Source: UBA1765 sp045615885
Lineage (GTDB): Bacteria > Fibrobacterota > Fibrobacteria > Fibrobacterales > Fibrobacteraceae
NCBI GenBank assembly: GCA_045615885.1
Contig: JAZLFR010000069.1
Coordinates: 1-64,000, forward strand
Direction of reading: 5' to 3'
Length of the DNA stretch: 64,000 bases
Shown: positions 8,297 through 16,750 of the stretch, one piece after another
Layout: each line of letters starts with the position of its first letter
How positions within the stretch are numbered: the stretch's first letter is position 1
The notes under the pieces: model-generated
Seen by the model: only the letters and a program-made list of their open reading frames with translations
Database searches by the model: none
Told to the model about the DNA's origin: nothing
Program-made: the position numbers and the translations under genes

Positions 8297-8476
8297 ATGG
8301 CTAAAGTTCGTATTACCCAAATCAAGGGTTTGGTTCATACTCTGCCGGAACATCGCGCTAACATGGCTGCTTTGGGCCTCAGAGGTATTGGCAAAACTGT
8401 TGAACACGAATTGACCCCAAGCATTGCTGGTAAGATTGCACGTGTTCGTAACCTGATCAAGGTTGAGGAAATCTAA
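8297..8476 (+). CDS. rpmD: 50S ribosomal protein L30
   Basis: This short gene encodes 59 residues and is preceded by AAGGAG (8284-8289). The translation begins MAKVRITQIKGLVH, contains LGLRGIGKTVEHE and ends LIKVEEI, which is the L30 fold in its normal position between S5 and L15. L30 is a small 23S rRNA-binding protein that is missing from some bacterial lineages but retained here. Confidence 0.97.
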   Translation: MAKVRITQIKGLVHTLPEHRANMAALGLRGIGKTVEHELTPSIAGKIARVRNLIKVEEI

Positions 8477-8477
8477 G

Positions 8478-8918
8478 ATGGAACTGAATACTCTGAATCC
8501 AGGTAAGGCCGCTAAGGGCAAGAGCCGTAAGCGCGTCGGCCGTGGTCCGGGCTCCGGTTGGGGCACGACTGCTGGTCGTGGTGAAAAGGGTGCTGGCGCA
8601 CGTAAGAGTGCTAAGGCTGGTCGTGTTGGTTTTGAAGGCGGTCAGATGCCTATTCATCGCCGTACACCGAAGCGCGGCTTTAAGCATCCGTCCATCGATT
8701 TCCAGATTGTCAACCTCAAGCGTCTCTCTGCAGTTTCCGCTGTAGAATTCGATGCAAAGGTTCTCTTTGATCTCGGTATGATCCGCAACGTAAATCTTCC
8801 GATTAAGGTTCTCGGTTTTGGCACAATCGATAAGGCTGTAACTGTTAAGGTTGACGCTATCAGTGCTAAGGCTAAGGCTGCAATTGAAGCTGCCGGTGGC
8901 AAGGTCGAAATCGTCTAA
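8478..8918 (+). CDS. rplO: 50S ribosomal protein L15
   Basis: The ATG at 8478 gives 146 residues beginning MELNTLNPGKAAKGKSRKR, the standard L15 start; an in-frame TTG at 8463 inside rpmD is not needed. GRGPGSGWGTTAGRGEKG and GGQMPIHRRTPKRGF form the conserved RNA-binding N-terminal half. L15 is a late 50S assembly protein. Its stop overlaps the secY start by one base at 8918. Confidence 0.97.
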   Translation: MELNTLNPGKAAKGKSRKRVGRGPGSGWGTTAGRGEKGAGARKSAKAGRVGFEGGQMPIHRRTPKRGFKHPSIDFQIVNLKRLSAVSAVEFDAKVLFDLGMIRNVNLPIKVLGFGTIDKAVTVKVDAISAKAKAAIEAAGGKVEIV

Positions 8919-10279
8919 TGGAATCACTCAAGAAAGCTATTGATGCGTTCGTCAACGCTTTTAAGATTGCCGATTTGCGTAAAAAGCTCCTTTTTACGCT
9001 CGGTATTCTTATTATCTATCGCATTGGCGCACACATTACGATTCCTGGAGTGAATTCTGCTGTTTTGGGAGAATACTTCCGTAACAACAATAACCTGTTC
9101 GGTATGTATGACTCCTTTACGGGTGGTGCCTTTGCAAAGGCCACTGTCTTTGCACTCGGCATTATGCCGTATATTAGTGCCAGCATTATCATTCAGTTGA
9201 TGGGTGCTGTCATTCCGGCAATTCAAATGCTCCAAAAGGAAGGCCAGGAAGGGCGTGCTAAACTCAATCAGTACACGCGTTATTTCACGGTTGTCCTCGC
9301 TGCTTTGCAGGGTTGGGGCGTTTCCGTATGGCTTTCTAATTTAAAAGTAACTACTGCCGCTGGAACTGTTATTTCCGTAGTGACAGACGACTTTGCGTCT
9401 GGAATGGGAAGTCTCGGTTTTCGTTTGTTGGCAACCCTGACCTTCACCACTGGTACGATCTTCGTGATGTACCTGGGCGAGCAGATTACGTCTCGCGGTG
9501 TTGGAAATGGTATTTCTCTTATTATCTTCGCCGGTATCGTTGGTGGCCTTCCGCGGGCCGTTCTCGCTGAACTGGAAATGCTAGTCGAAGGTATTCAGCC
9601 GCTTGCCATTGAGATTTTCATCTTGGCAATGGTCGTTATCATCGTTGGCTTTATCGTGTTTGTCGAACAAGCGAACCGTCGCATTCCGCTCCAAAGTCCT
9701 CGCCGTACAGTCGGCTCTAAGGTTATGGGTGGTCAGGCTAGCTATTTGCCGTTCAAGGTAAATACCGCTGGCGTTATCCCTGTGATCTTTGCTTCCTCGA
9801 TCATGTTCATCCCTGCGATGATCGCATCCTGGATGCCGAATGTCAGCTTGGCTCAATCATTTGCAGCTGCATTCGTTCCTGGTCACATCTCCTACAGTGT
9901 GATATTTGCAGTCTTGATCATTTTCTTCACGTATTTCTACACAGCAATTCAGTACAACCCAAATGATATTGCTGATAACTTGAAGAGATCAGGCGGTTTT
10001 ATCCCTGGAGTTCGCCCGGGCAAGAGTACAGCGGAATACATTGACTACGTTTTGACCCGTATTTCCCTCCCAGGCTCCCTGTTTTTGACCATAATCAGTG
10101 TCGGGCCGCTTCATTTGAGAGACGCTTTGAATATGTCTTTCTATATTGGGGGTACCTCGGTGTTAATCGTGGTAGGTGTTGCGCTTGATACGCTTCGTCA
10201 ACTCGAAGCACAGTTGCATACCAAGAACTATGAAGGTTTCTTGAAACATGGCCGCATTCGCGGCAGGATGGCATCCTAG
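8918..10279 (+). CDS. secY: Protein translocase subunit SecY
   Basis: This 453-residue membrane protein is the channel subunit of the SecYEG translocon in the inner membrane. It shows the family pattern of about ten membrane helices, GALPVIPPY-type plug-region sequence replaced here by LGIMPYISASIIIQL, the loop FVEQANRRIPLQ and the cytoplasmic loop NPNDIADNLKRSGGFIPGVRPG. The start overlaps rplO by one base. adk and map, which often follow secY, are not here; infA follows directly. Confidence 0.97.
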   Translation: MESLKKAIDAFVNAFKIADLRKKLLFTLGILIIYRIGAHITIPGVNSAVLGEYFRNNNNLFGMYDSFTGGAFAKATVFALGIMPYISASIIIQLMGAVIPAIQMLQKEGQEGRAKLNQYTRYFTVVLAALQGWGVSVWLSNLKVTTAAGTVISVVTDDFASGMGSLGFRLLATLTFTTGTIFVMYLGEQITSRGVGNGISLIIFAGIVGGLPRAVLAELEMLVEGIQPLAIEIFILAMVVIIVGFIVFVEQANRRIPLQSPRRTVGSKVMGGQASYLPFKVNTAGVIPVIFASSIMFIPAMIASWMPNVSLAQSFAAAFVPGHISYSVIFAVLIIFFTYFYTAIQYNPNDIADNLKRSGGFIPGVRPGKSTAEYIDYVLTRISLPGSLFLTIISVGPLHLRDALNMSFYIGGTSVLIVVGVALDTLRQLEAQLHTKNYEGFLKHGRIRGRMAS

Positions 10280-10497
10280 TGGCAAAAGAAGAAGGTATTC
10301 AGGTAGAAGGCGTTGTGCTAGAAGCTTTGCCTAGTGCATTCTTTCGAGTCATGCTCGGAAACGGGCATGAAGTGCTTGCTCATGTTTCTGGAAAGATGCG
10401 AAAGCATTTTATTCGTATTCTTCCGGACGATAAAGTTCTCGTTGAGATTTCCCCTTACGATTTGGATAGGGGAAGGATCACTTTCCGTTACAAGTAA
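10279..10497 (+). CDS. infA: Translation initiation factor IF-1
   Basis: The 72-residue protein matches IF-1 throughout (EGVVLEALPSAFFRVMLGNGHEVLAHVSGK in two halves, then ISPYDLDRGRITFRYK). IF-1 binds the 30S A site during initiation. The start is a GTG that shares its first base with the secY stop (TAGTG at 10,277-10,281), so its translation is probably tied to secY. Confidence 0.97.
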   Translation: MAKEEGIQVEGVVLEALPSAFFRVMLGNGHEVLAHVSGKMRKHFIRILPDDKVLVEISPYDLDRGRITFRYK

Positions 10498-10523
10498 TAG
10501 GTAAAAATAGAAGGTAATAACCT

Positions 10524-10640
10524 ATGAAAATCAAAGCCTCCATCAAACCTAGATGCGAAGATTGCAAGATTATCCGTAGAAAGGGTGTTTTGCGTATCAT
10601 CTGTTCGAAAAACCCTCGTCACAAGCAGAAACAGGGATAG
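10524..10640 (+). CDS. rpmJ: 50S ribosomal protein L36
   Basis: This 38-residue gene starts MKIKASIKPRCEDCK and carries the zinc ligands C11, C14, C27 and H33, which marks the zinc-binding L36 type. L36 is the smallest 50S protein and organises 23S rRNA near the L7/L12 stalk base. It lies between infA and rpsM, the usual order in many phyla. Confidence 0.96.
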   Translation: MKIKASIKPRCEDCKIIRRKGVLRIICSKNPRHKQKQG

Positions 10641-10649
10641 GAGTTCAAA

Positions 10650-11018
10650 ATGGCACGTATTGCTGGTGTCGACTTGCCGAAAAACAAGACTGTCGAATAC
10701 GGTCTGACTTCCATTTTCGGTGTTGGTCTTTTCACTTCCAGACAGGTTTGCGCCCGTTTGGATATCGACAAGAATAAGAAGTGTGACGATTTGACCGAAG
10801 AAGAACAGGGTAAGATTCGTCATCTTCTTGAAGATGAATATTCCGTTGAAGGTCAGCTTCGCGCGGAAGTAACCTTGAACATCAAGCGTCTTATGGATAT
10901 CGGTTGCTATCGCGGCACCCGTCATCGTAAGGGTTTGCCGGTTCGCGGTCAGCGTTCCCGCACCAATGCTCGTACACGTAAGGGCCCGAAGAAGACTGTG
11001 GCCAACAAGAAGAAGTAA
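10650..11018 (+). CDS. rpsM: 30S ribosomal protein S13
   Basis: The 122-residue protein starts MARIAGVDLPKNKTVEYGL and ends with the basic tail containing GCYRGTRHRKGLPVRGQRS and RTRKGPKKT, typical of S13. S13 forms bridges to the 50S subunit and contacts the P-site tRNA with its tail. A clear binding site (AGGAG, 10,639-10,643) precedes the ATG. Confidence 0.98.
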   Translation: MARIAGVDLPKNKTVEYGLTSIFGVGLFTSRQVCARLDIDKNKKCDDLTEEEQGKIRHLLEDEYSVEGQLRAEVTLNIKRLMDIGCYRGTRHRKGLPVRGQRSRTNARTRKGPKKTVANKKK

Positions 11019-11029
11019 GGAGATAGCTC

Positions 11030-11467
11030 GTGGCTGACGAAGAAATCAAGGAAACTGCTGCCGCTGCTGAAGCTCCGGCTGCTGAAGAAATCAAGGTTAA
11101 GAAGGGCAAGAAGCGCGCTGACATTCAGGGCATTGCTTGCATCAACGCAACTTTCAATAACACGATCGTTTCTATCACTGACGTTCGTGGTAATGTTGTC
11201 GCTTGGGGTTCCCCGGGCGTTGGCAACGCATTCAAGGGCTCTCGTAAGAGCACTCCGTTTGCAGCTCAGATCGCTGCCGAAGCTGCTGCTCACAAGGCTT
11301 TTGATCTTGGCATGCGCAAGGTCGATGTTAAGGTTAAGGGCGCTGGCGGTGGCCGCGAATCTGCAGTTCGCGCATTGAAGAATGCAGGACTTGAAGTTTT
11401 GTCTATTCGCGATGTGACGGGTATGCCGCATAATGGTTGCCGTCCTAAGAAGAAGAGACACGTTTAA
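11030..11467 (+). CDS. rpsK: 30S ribosomal protein S11 with acidic N-terminal extension
   Basis: The core of this 145-residue protein is S11: GIACINATFNNTIVSITD, GSRKSTPFAAQIAAE and the terminal GMPHNGCRPKKKRHV. The start is a GTG at 11,030 behind AAGGAGA. The first 20 or so residues form an Ala/Glu-rich extension that makes the protein longer than the roughly 129 residues seen in E. coli. rpsD, which often follows rpsK, is absent; rpoA comes next. Confidence 0.97.
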   Translation: MADEEIKETAAAAEAPAAEEIKVKKGKKRADIQGIACINATFNNTIVSITDVRGNVVAWGSPGVGNAFKGSRKSTPFAAQIAAEAAAHKAFDLGMRKVDVKVKGAGGGRESAVRALKNAGLEVLSIRDVTGMPHNGCRPKKKRHV

Positions 11468-11485
11468 TTTACGAGAGGTATCGTT

Positions 11486-12466
11486 ATGATGTGGAAATCA
11501 CTTCAGATGCCGCATATTTTCCAGAAGGTGGAAACTGGCGAAGATGGCCGTTATGCCAAGTTCGTCATTGAGGCTTTGGAACGTGGCTGGGGTATTACTC
11601 TTGGTAATGCTCTCCGTCGCACAATCCTCTCCTCTTTGCAGGGTGCCGCCATTGTTTCTGTGAAGATTGCTGGTGTCGACAAGGAATTTGCAACAATTCC
11701 GGGTGTTAAGGAAGACGTTACTGACATCATCCTTAACTTGAAGAACATTCGCGTTAAGCTTCTTTCTGATCACGATGAAACACTCCGTTTGGATATGTCT
11801 GGTCAGGGCCGCATCACTGCTGCCGACATTGAGGACAATCCGAATGTTGTCATTTTGACTCCGGGGGCACACATTGCTACGCTTTCTGGCAATGCTTCCT
11901 TGAGCATGGAATTGAAAATTTCCTCTGGCCGTGGCTATGTCACAGCTGATGAACTCAAGGCTCAGGATGATCAGCGCCCAATTGGCGAAATCGTCGTTGA
12001 CGCTAACTTCAACCCGGTTCAGAAGTGTGCAATGCACATCAGCGATACCCGTGTTGGCCAAAAGACCGACTACAATCGTCTTGAACTTGAAATTACAACT
12101 GACGGCTCCATTGATCCGGAAGACGCTTTGGCATACGCTGCAAAGCTTCTCGTAGACCATTTGGAAATCTTCGTCAACTTCGAAGGTGATCTCGAATCTC
12201 CTGAAGAACTTGAAATGGACGAAGAACGTCAGCACATTGCTCAGCTCCTCAGAACTCGCGTGGATGAACTTGAACTTTCTGTTCGTTCTTCCAACTGCCT
12301 CCGTATGGCTAACATCCATACAATCGCAGACCTTGTTCGCAACAAGGAAACTGACATGTTGAAGTACAAGAATTTCGGCCGCAAGTCTTTGGTCGAATTG
12401 AACGAAGTTTTACAATCGATGGGCCTTGGCTTCGGCATGGACGTCGATGAATATCTTAAGGATTAA
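11486..12466 (+). CDS. rpoA: RNA polymerase subunit alpha
   Basis: This 326-residue protein has both alpha domains. The N-terminal dimerisation domain includes ERGWGITLGNALRRTILSSLQGAAI near residues 32-55. The C-terminal domain (about residues 255-320) contains ELSVRSSNCLRMANIHTIADL and FGRKSLVELNEVL, used for UP-element and activator contact. Two adjacent ATGs (11,486 and 11,489) could start translation; GAGAGGT at 11,473 fits either. Confidence 0.98.
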   Translation: MMWKSLQMPHIFQKVETGEDGRYAKFVIEALERGWGITLGNALRRTILSSLQGAAIVSVKIAGVDKEFATIPGVKEDVTDIILNLKNIRVKLLSDHDETLRLDMSGQGRITAADIEDNPNVVILTPGAHIATLSGNASLSMELKISSGRGYVTADELKAQDDQRPIGEIVVDANFNPVQKCAMHISDTRVGQKTDYNRLELEITTDGSIDPEDALAYAAKLLVDHLEIFVNFEGDLESPEELEMDEERQHIAQLLRTRVDELELSVRSSNCLRMANIHTIADLVRNKETDMLKYKNFGRKSLVELNEVLQSMGLGFGMDVDEYLKD

Positions 12467-12471
12467 ACACA

Positions 12472-12942
12472 ATGAGACACGGTGTTAAGAACAAGAAACT
12501 CGGTGTGAATAACGCTCACAAGCGCGCTATCCTCCGTAGCCTCGCTACTTCCGTTATCGGCAAGGGCTTGGAAACTGAACAGAGCAACCGCTATGTTCGC
12601 ACTACTTTGCTCAAGGCAAAGCTCGTTAGCGCAGTTGTTGACCGCTTGGTAACATACGCAAAGAAGGGTGACCTTTCTGCACGTCGTGAAGCTGCTAAGT
12701 TCGTGATGGACCCGAAGGTTCTCCAGGGTTTGTTCAGCGTAGTTGGCCCACGTTATGCAAATCGTAACGGTGGTTACACTCGCGTTTTGAAGCTCGGCCC
12801 GAACCGCGCTGGTGACGCTGCTGAAATGGCTTTGGTAGGCCTCGTAGAAGACGAAATTGTTGTTAAGACAAAGAAGTCTGAAGCTCCTGCCGCTGAAAAG
12901 TCTATCGACATGGTCGAAGGTGCAAGCAAGGCTGCTGAATAA
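12472..12942 (+). CDS. rplQ: 50S ribosomal protein L17 with C-terminal extension
   Basis: The first 115 residues are L17 (MRHGVKNKKLGVNNAHKRAILRS split, then RNGGYTRVLKLGPNRAGDAAEMA). The remaining 40 residues are an Ala/Glu/Lys-rich tail beyond the usual bacterial core, giving 156 residues in all. L17 lies on the solvent side near the tunnel exit. It is the last gene of the run and is followed within 20 nt by a strong terminator. Confidence 0.97.
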   Translation: MRHGVKNKKLGVNNAHKRAILRSLATSVIGKGLETEQSNRYVRTTLLKAKLVSAVVDRLVTYAKKGDLSARREAAKFVMDPKVLQGLFSVVGPRYANRNGGYTRVLKLGPNRAGDAAEMALVGLVEDEIVVKTKKSEAPAAEKSIDMVEGASKAAE

Positions 12943-12960
12943 GTTTTGCTGCATTTGAAA

Positions 12961-12994
12961 AAATGCCCAGTCCTAAAAGACTGGGCATTTTTTT
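12961..12994 (+). terminator. Rho-independent terminator of the ribosomal protein run
   Basis: A perfect 12-bp stem (AAATGCCCAGTC with GACTGGGCATTT) closes a 6-nt loop and runs into a T tract. It lies 18 nt after rplQ and separates the translation genes from the polysaccharide locus. Confidence 0.95.
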
Positions 12995-13036
12995 GTTATA
13001 TAAAATGGAATTGAAATTTGAAGATAATGTATTTTG

Positions 13037-13042
13037 TATATT
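13037..13042 (+). promoter_or_regulatory. -10-like box close to the start codon of the export gene
   Basis: TATATT ends 6 nt before the ATG at 13,049; TTGAAA at 13,011 could serve as a weak -35 at a long spacing. No Shine-Dalgarno sequence fits in the gap, so the transcript may be leaderless. Confidence 0.35.
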
Positions 13043-13048
13043 TAGGGT

Positions 13049-14242
13049 ATGCATAAAGTTTTGTTTTTTCTAATAGCATTTTTTACGACCTTTTCTTTTG
13101 CAGGTGAAAGTTCGATATCTTCTTTGAACGTCCCTCAGTTCCAAGGACAGGAATCAAAATTTCAGCGTACATCTACGGTTCAGGAACCGATTAACATAGA
13201 AGCCACGATAGATTCCACATACCTGATAGGGCCTGGTGACTATTTTGAAATTTTGCTGCCGAAGGGAATGGATGTTGTGCAGGTTTCTCCGGAAGGAAAT
13301 GTCTCTGTTCCGGGCTGCGGTATTGTAAAGGTGGATTCTCTCACCCTTAAGGATGCGAAGAGTGCCATTATGAAATTGCTTTTGACAAAGCACGATGAAA
13401 AATTTGTTCAAGTGCAAATAGTCAAGATCAAAAAGATCCATGCTTCTGTTCTAGGTGCTGTCAACAGTCCTGGTTTCCGTTCGATAGATGCGCAGACGAG
13501 ATTGAGTACGATGATTGGATATGTTGGGGGATTTCAAGCTCTTGCCGACAAGAAGAATGTGAGTTTGATTCGCGGGAAGGATACCACGAAAATAGACTTT
13601 ACCCTATACGAAATGGATGGTAAAGATAGCGTCAATTTGCTGTTAGAAAATAATGATGTTGTTTATGTTCCCTATGCAACTTCTGAGCAGACGATTTCCA
13701 TTGTTTCCCAGAATGCTTCTGAAACCGTGACTCATGTACAGGGAAGAACCTTTGGTGAATATCTCGATAATTTGCGTACAATGTCCGTAGGAGATAACAA
13801 GTGGGCTAAGGTAACCACTCCAGACGGAAAAATTTCTACCTACGAAATTACAAAGGTGCGAGATTTGGTGTTTGAACCAAAGACAAAGATTGAACTGTGG
13901 CAGAATGAGCCAAAGACAAAAAATGAATTGTGGCAGAAGGATCCTTTAGTTTATGTCGGTGGTGCAGTTGCGGTTGTCGGTCGCGCCTTGTATAATCCGG
14001 ATTTTCATGCCATTGACTATATTGCCGCTTCCGGCGTAACCATTATTACAGGTTCATGGACCAGGGTTTCCGTGATTCGTGATGGTAAAAGCTTTTCGAT
14101 TGATCCGTACCACGATGAAATTCTTCCGGGGGACTATATAGAGATTCCCCGCTCCCTGTATGAAGCCATCAAGGATGTTACGCTTTTCCTTGCTTCCCTG
14201 TTAAGTGTTATTGCTACAGCGATCATCATCACCAACAATTAA
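13049..14242 (+). CDS. Wza-like polysaccharide export protein
   Basis: This 397-residue protein has a signal peptide (residues 1-18, ending FSFA) and a polysaccharide export domain starting at YLIGPGDYFEILLP near residue 59, followed by a beta-grasp SLBB-type domain (VLGAVNSPGFRSIDAQTRLSTMI near 134-155). A hydrophobic C-terminal helix (about 375-394) resembles the outer-membrane helix of Wza. It has no lipobox cysteine, unlike Wza. A 33-bp tandem duplication (13,874-13,939) adds an 11-residue repeat. The neighbours point to export of a surface polysaccharide. Confidence 0.85.
   Translation: MHKVLFFLIAFFTTFSFAGESSISSLNVPQFQGQESKFQRTSTVQEPINIEATIDSTYLIGPGDYFEILLPKGMDVVQVSPEGNVSVPGCGIVKVDSLTLKDAKSAIMKLLLTKHDEKFVQVQIVKIKKIHASVLGAVNSPGFRSIDAQTRLSTMIGYVGGFQALADKKNVSLIRGKDTTKIDFTLYEMDGKDSVNLLLENNDVVYVPYATSEQTISIVSQNASETVTHVQGRTFGEYLDNLRTMSVGDNKWAKVTTPDGKISTYEITKVRDLVFEPKTKIELWQNEPKTKNELWQKDPLVYVGGAVAVVGRALYNPDFHAIDYIAASGVTIITGSWTRVSVIRDGKSFSIDPYHDEILPGDYIEIPRSLYEAIKDVTLFLASLLSVIATAIIITNN
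13874..13939 (+). repeat. 33-bp in-frame tandem duplication in the export gene
   Basis: Two adjacent 33-nt units (13,874-13,906 and 13,907-13,939) match at 28 of 33 positions and encode EPKTKIELWQN then EPKTKNELWQK. The length is a multiple of three, so the frame is kept. Confidence 0.85.
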
Positions 14243-14249
14243 TTTTCGT

Positions 14250-15422
14250 ATGTCTTATTTTGATTTGTTTTGCTATTGTCTGAGAAAGAAGAAATTCTTT
14301 CTGATTCCTTTTGTAGTGGCTGTACTTTGCTTTTGTCTAGCATGGCTGATGCCGCCCATCTTTAAAACGGAAATCAGGTTGAAAATCGATGTGTCTGGTG
14401 AAGGCTCGTCCATGAAGGCCTTTTCTTCCATGTACAAGTCATTGTCTGTCGGATCTTCGGGTTTATCTTCATTTTTGACATCGCAAAAGGCCATGCAGCC
14501 GTCCGATTTGTATATGGAAATCCTTTCTGGACGTGAAGTGGCCTTGAATACGATTCATCATTTTCATCTTGATACGATGTACAAGAAGGATTTCGATGAA
14601 CTGCTATTGAAAGCTTTTGACAAGGATATCTTTATTGATGAAGACCAGAGTGGGGTCATTTCTTGCGCAATGGAGTCTAGGCACAAGGAACTTGCGCAAG
14701 CCGTCGTTAGACATATGGTGTCCTATTCCAATGAAAAGTATCTCGGTCTTCAAAAAGAAAATTTGCGCTATTCCCTGGACTATTTGAAAAAGTCGCAAAA
14801 GGAATTGACTGATTCCGTGAAGAATATAGGCGAGGAATTGATTCAATTCTACAGGGACAATAACCTTGTGGATCTCAAGGGGCAAATGGAACTTACCCTG
14901 GGAGCACTTGGGGGGTACGAAACGCAAATACATAACTACAAGCTTTCTGAGCAGATGGAAGGCGGCGATAATGCGGATGCCTATGAAATGCGCAAGAAAC
15001 GTCAACTTTTGGAACAGCAATTTAAGGAATTGCGCGGCAGTTACAGCGCAAATTACAAGCCTTCCAATAAATCCATGTACATCAATTCAGGTTGGGCGGT
15101 ATCGAAACTTCTGTATGAACAGCAGAGGGAAGCTGACTTGAAACTCTATACGACCATGCTTGAAGCCGCCTCCATCGAGATCATGGAGACGGAAGCTATG
15201 ATCTTGAAGACGCAGCCAATCATTCAAATTATTCAGGACGCCTATTTGCCTGACTGGAAATTGCGCCCGAAGCGTGCCAAATGGGCTATTGCCGGCTTTG
15301 CCGTTGCATTTACCATTACACTTCTTTTCATTATTTATCATGGTTTAAGTTCTGGAGAAATTGCAAATTCGGAACAGATCAGGGAACGGCTGCAACAGCT
15401 TAAATCTGCTTTGCGCAAATGA
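14250..15422 (+). CDS. Wzz-type polysaccharide chain-length determinant
   Basis: The ATG at 14,250 (8 nt after the export gene stop) gives 390 residues. A membrane helix near residues 15-36 ending in a PP-containing segment (AWLMPPIFKTEI), a long charged, coiled-coil periplasmic region and a second helix near 345-368 give the two-helix Wzz layout. No tyrosine kinase domain follows, so it is not a full BY-kinase fusion. It overlaps the next gene by 4 nt (ATGA), and together they likely set polymer length. Confidence 0.8.
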   Translation: MSYFDLFCYCLRKKKFFLIPFVVAVLCFCLAWLMPPIFKTEIRLKIDVSGEGSSMKAFSSMYKSLSVGSSGLSSFLTSQKAMQPSDLYMEILSGREVALNTIHHFHLDTMYKKDFDELLLKAFDKDIFIDEDQSGVISCAMESRHKELAQAVVRHMVSYSNEKYLGLQKENLRYSLDYLKKSQKELTDSVKNIGEELIQFYRDNNLVDLKGQMELTLGALGGYETQIHNYKLSEQMEGGDNADAYEMRKKRQLLEQQFKELRGSYSANYKPSNKSMYINSGWAVSKLLYEQQREADLKLYTTMLEAASIEIMETEAMILKTQPIIQIIQDAYLPDWKLRPKRAKWAIAGFAVAFTITLLFIIYHGLSSGEIANSEQIRERLQQLKSALRK

Positions 15423-16750
15423 AGTTGGCAAAACTTTTGCTCGTTATCGCCTCGGTCCTGGTGACAGGATGTTTTATGGTGTTCTCCGATACAAACTATA
15501 CGGGGGCAATAACTTTTTGTTTGCTGCTTGTAGCTCTGTTTGCTTCGCTGGTTTTGAATGAAAAGATTCCTTGCGTTTTGCTGTTGATCATTGCCATGCA
15601 TTGGTTTGAGCTTGAAGGCATAATGCTAGCTCTGTATGTTATACCGGTTGCCGTATTGATTTTTTTGCTGTATGCATTGAATAGTCGGGAGATGCGTTTT
15701 GATTTGCCGATTTGTTTAGCGTGCTTCCTGGTGCTTGGACACATGGCTGCTGTAATTTTAACAGGCCCTTTCAAGATACAGTACATATTCTTCTATATCA
15801 ATGCCGTTTGTTTTCTGTTCTTTGTAGGATCTTCCATGTTTCAGTGGAATTCCAAAAAGGTACAGATGATTTTGAATGCTCATCTTGCATTTATGATTGG
15901 CTGGGGGTTTGTGGAAAGAGCCGTATCGAGCGAAACACGAATTGTCGGCCCGGCACTTAGTTCCACAAATTTTGCGGTGATGCTGGTTGTCGCATGGACT
16001 ATCTGGCTTATTAATGGCTTGCTGGTGCAAAAGTATAGGTGGATTACTTTAAGCACCGTAACGATCCTGGTTTTGCTGGTGGTTTTATTTAGCGGCACCC
16101 GAATGGGAATCATCGGTATGGGACTTTGCGGTGTCTTGATGATCATTAGCAAGCTGTTCTTGAAATACGAACGCCAGGTGGTGCGTTTTCTTGCATACTT
16201 CTGCATTTCTTCCCTGGCGCTTTGTGCCTTGGCGTATGTTGTCTGGCAAATTCTTCCTGACGATTTGTTTTTGAAGCAAGGCATGTCTACGTTTTTGAAC
16301 GGTAAGCTGGATATGAGTTCGCTGGGGCGTCTTGGTGCATGGGCTACAGCGTTGAATATTATGCAGACGGATCCTGTATGGGGAATTGGACCGGGGAACT
16401 TTTTGGAACGCAATAAATTGTTCCTTGATACATATTCCATGATTCCGATTATAGAAACGATGCCACGCCTCGGGCATGCGCATAATGTGTTCCTGCTTGT
16501 TTTGTCGGAACAGGGATTTGTTGGCTTTGCCGTTCTAGGATCGGTCTGCTTGATCGGTTTGTTCTTTTTGCTTCGCTATATCAAACGTACAAAAAGCGGT
16601 TTTGGTCTAGCATTGCTGAGTGGTGGAATTGTCACGCTATTTCTTGGAATGTTTGACGTATTTCCATTGTTCCCCTCTTCACTTGCGTGGGGCGCATGGT
16701 ATATGTCCGTTCTGTATTCCCTGCGCAAATTGGAAGGCGATAAAGAATGA
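15419..16750 (+). CDS. O-antigen ligase/polymerase family membrane protein (Wzy/WaaL-like)
   Basis: This 443-residue protein has about 11-12 predicted membrane helices. A large external loop holds GIGPGNFL and, further on, GHAHNVFLLVLSEQGF; this His-containing pattern is the hallmark of the O-antigen ligase/polymerase superfamily. Sequence alone cannot separate polymerase from ligase; lying among Wzz, GT and flippase genes favours a polymerase. Its ends overlap both neighbours by 4 nt. Confidence 0.8.
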   Translation: MKLAKLLLVIASVLVTGCFMVFSDTNYTGAITFCLLLVALFASLVLNEKIPCVLLLIIAMHWFELEGIMLALYVIPVAVLIFLLYALNSREMRFDLPICLACFLVLGHMAAVILTGPFKIQYIFFYINAVCFLFFVGSSMFQWNSKKVQMILNAHLAFMIGWGFVERAVSSETRIVGPALSSTNFAVMLVVAWTIWLINGLLVQKYRWITLSTVTILVLLVVLFSGTRMGIIGMGLCGVLMIISKLFLKYERQVVRFLAYFCISSLALCALAYVVWQILPDDLFLKQGMSTFLNGKLDMSSLGRLGAWATALNIMQTDPVWGIGPGNFLERNKLFLDTYSMIPIIETMPRLGHAHNVFLLVLSEQGFVGFAVLGSVCLIGLFFLLRYIKRTKSGFGLALLSGGIVTLFLGMFDVFPLFPSSLAWGAWYMSVLYSLRKLEGDKE

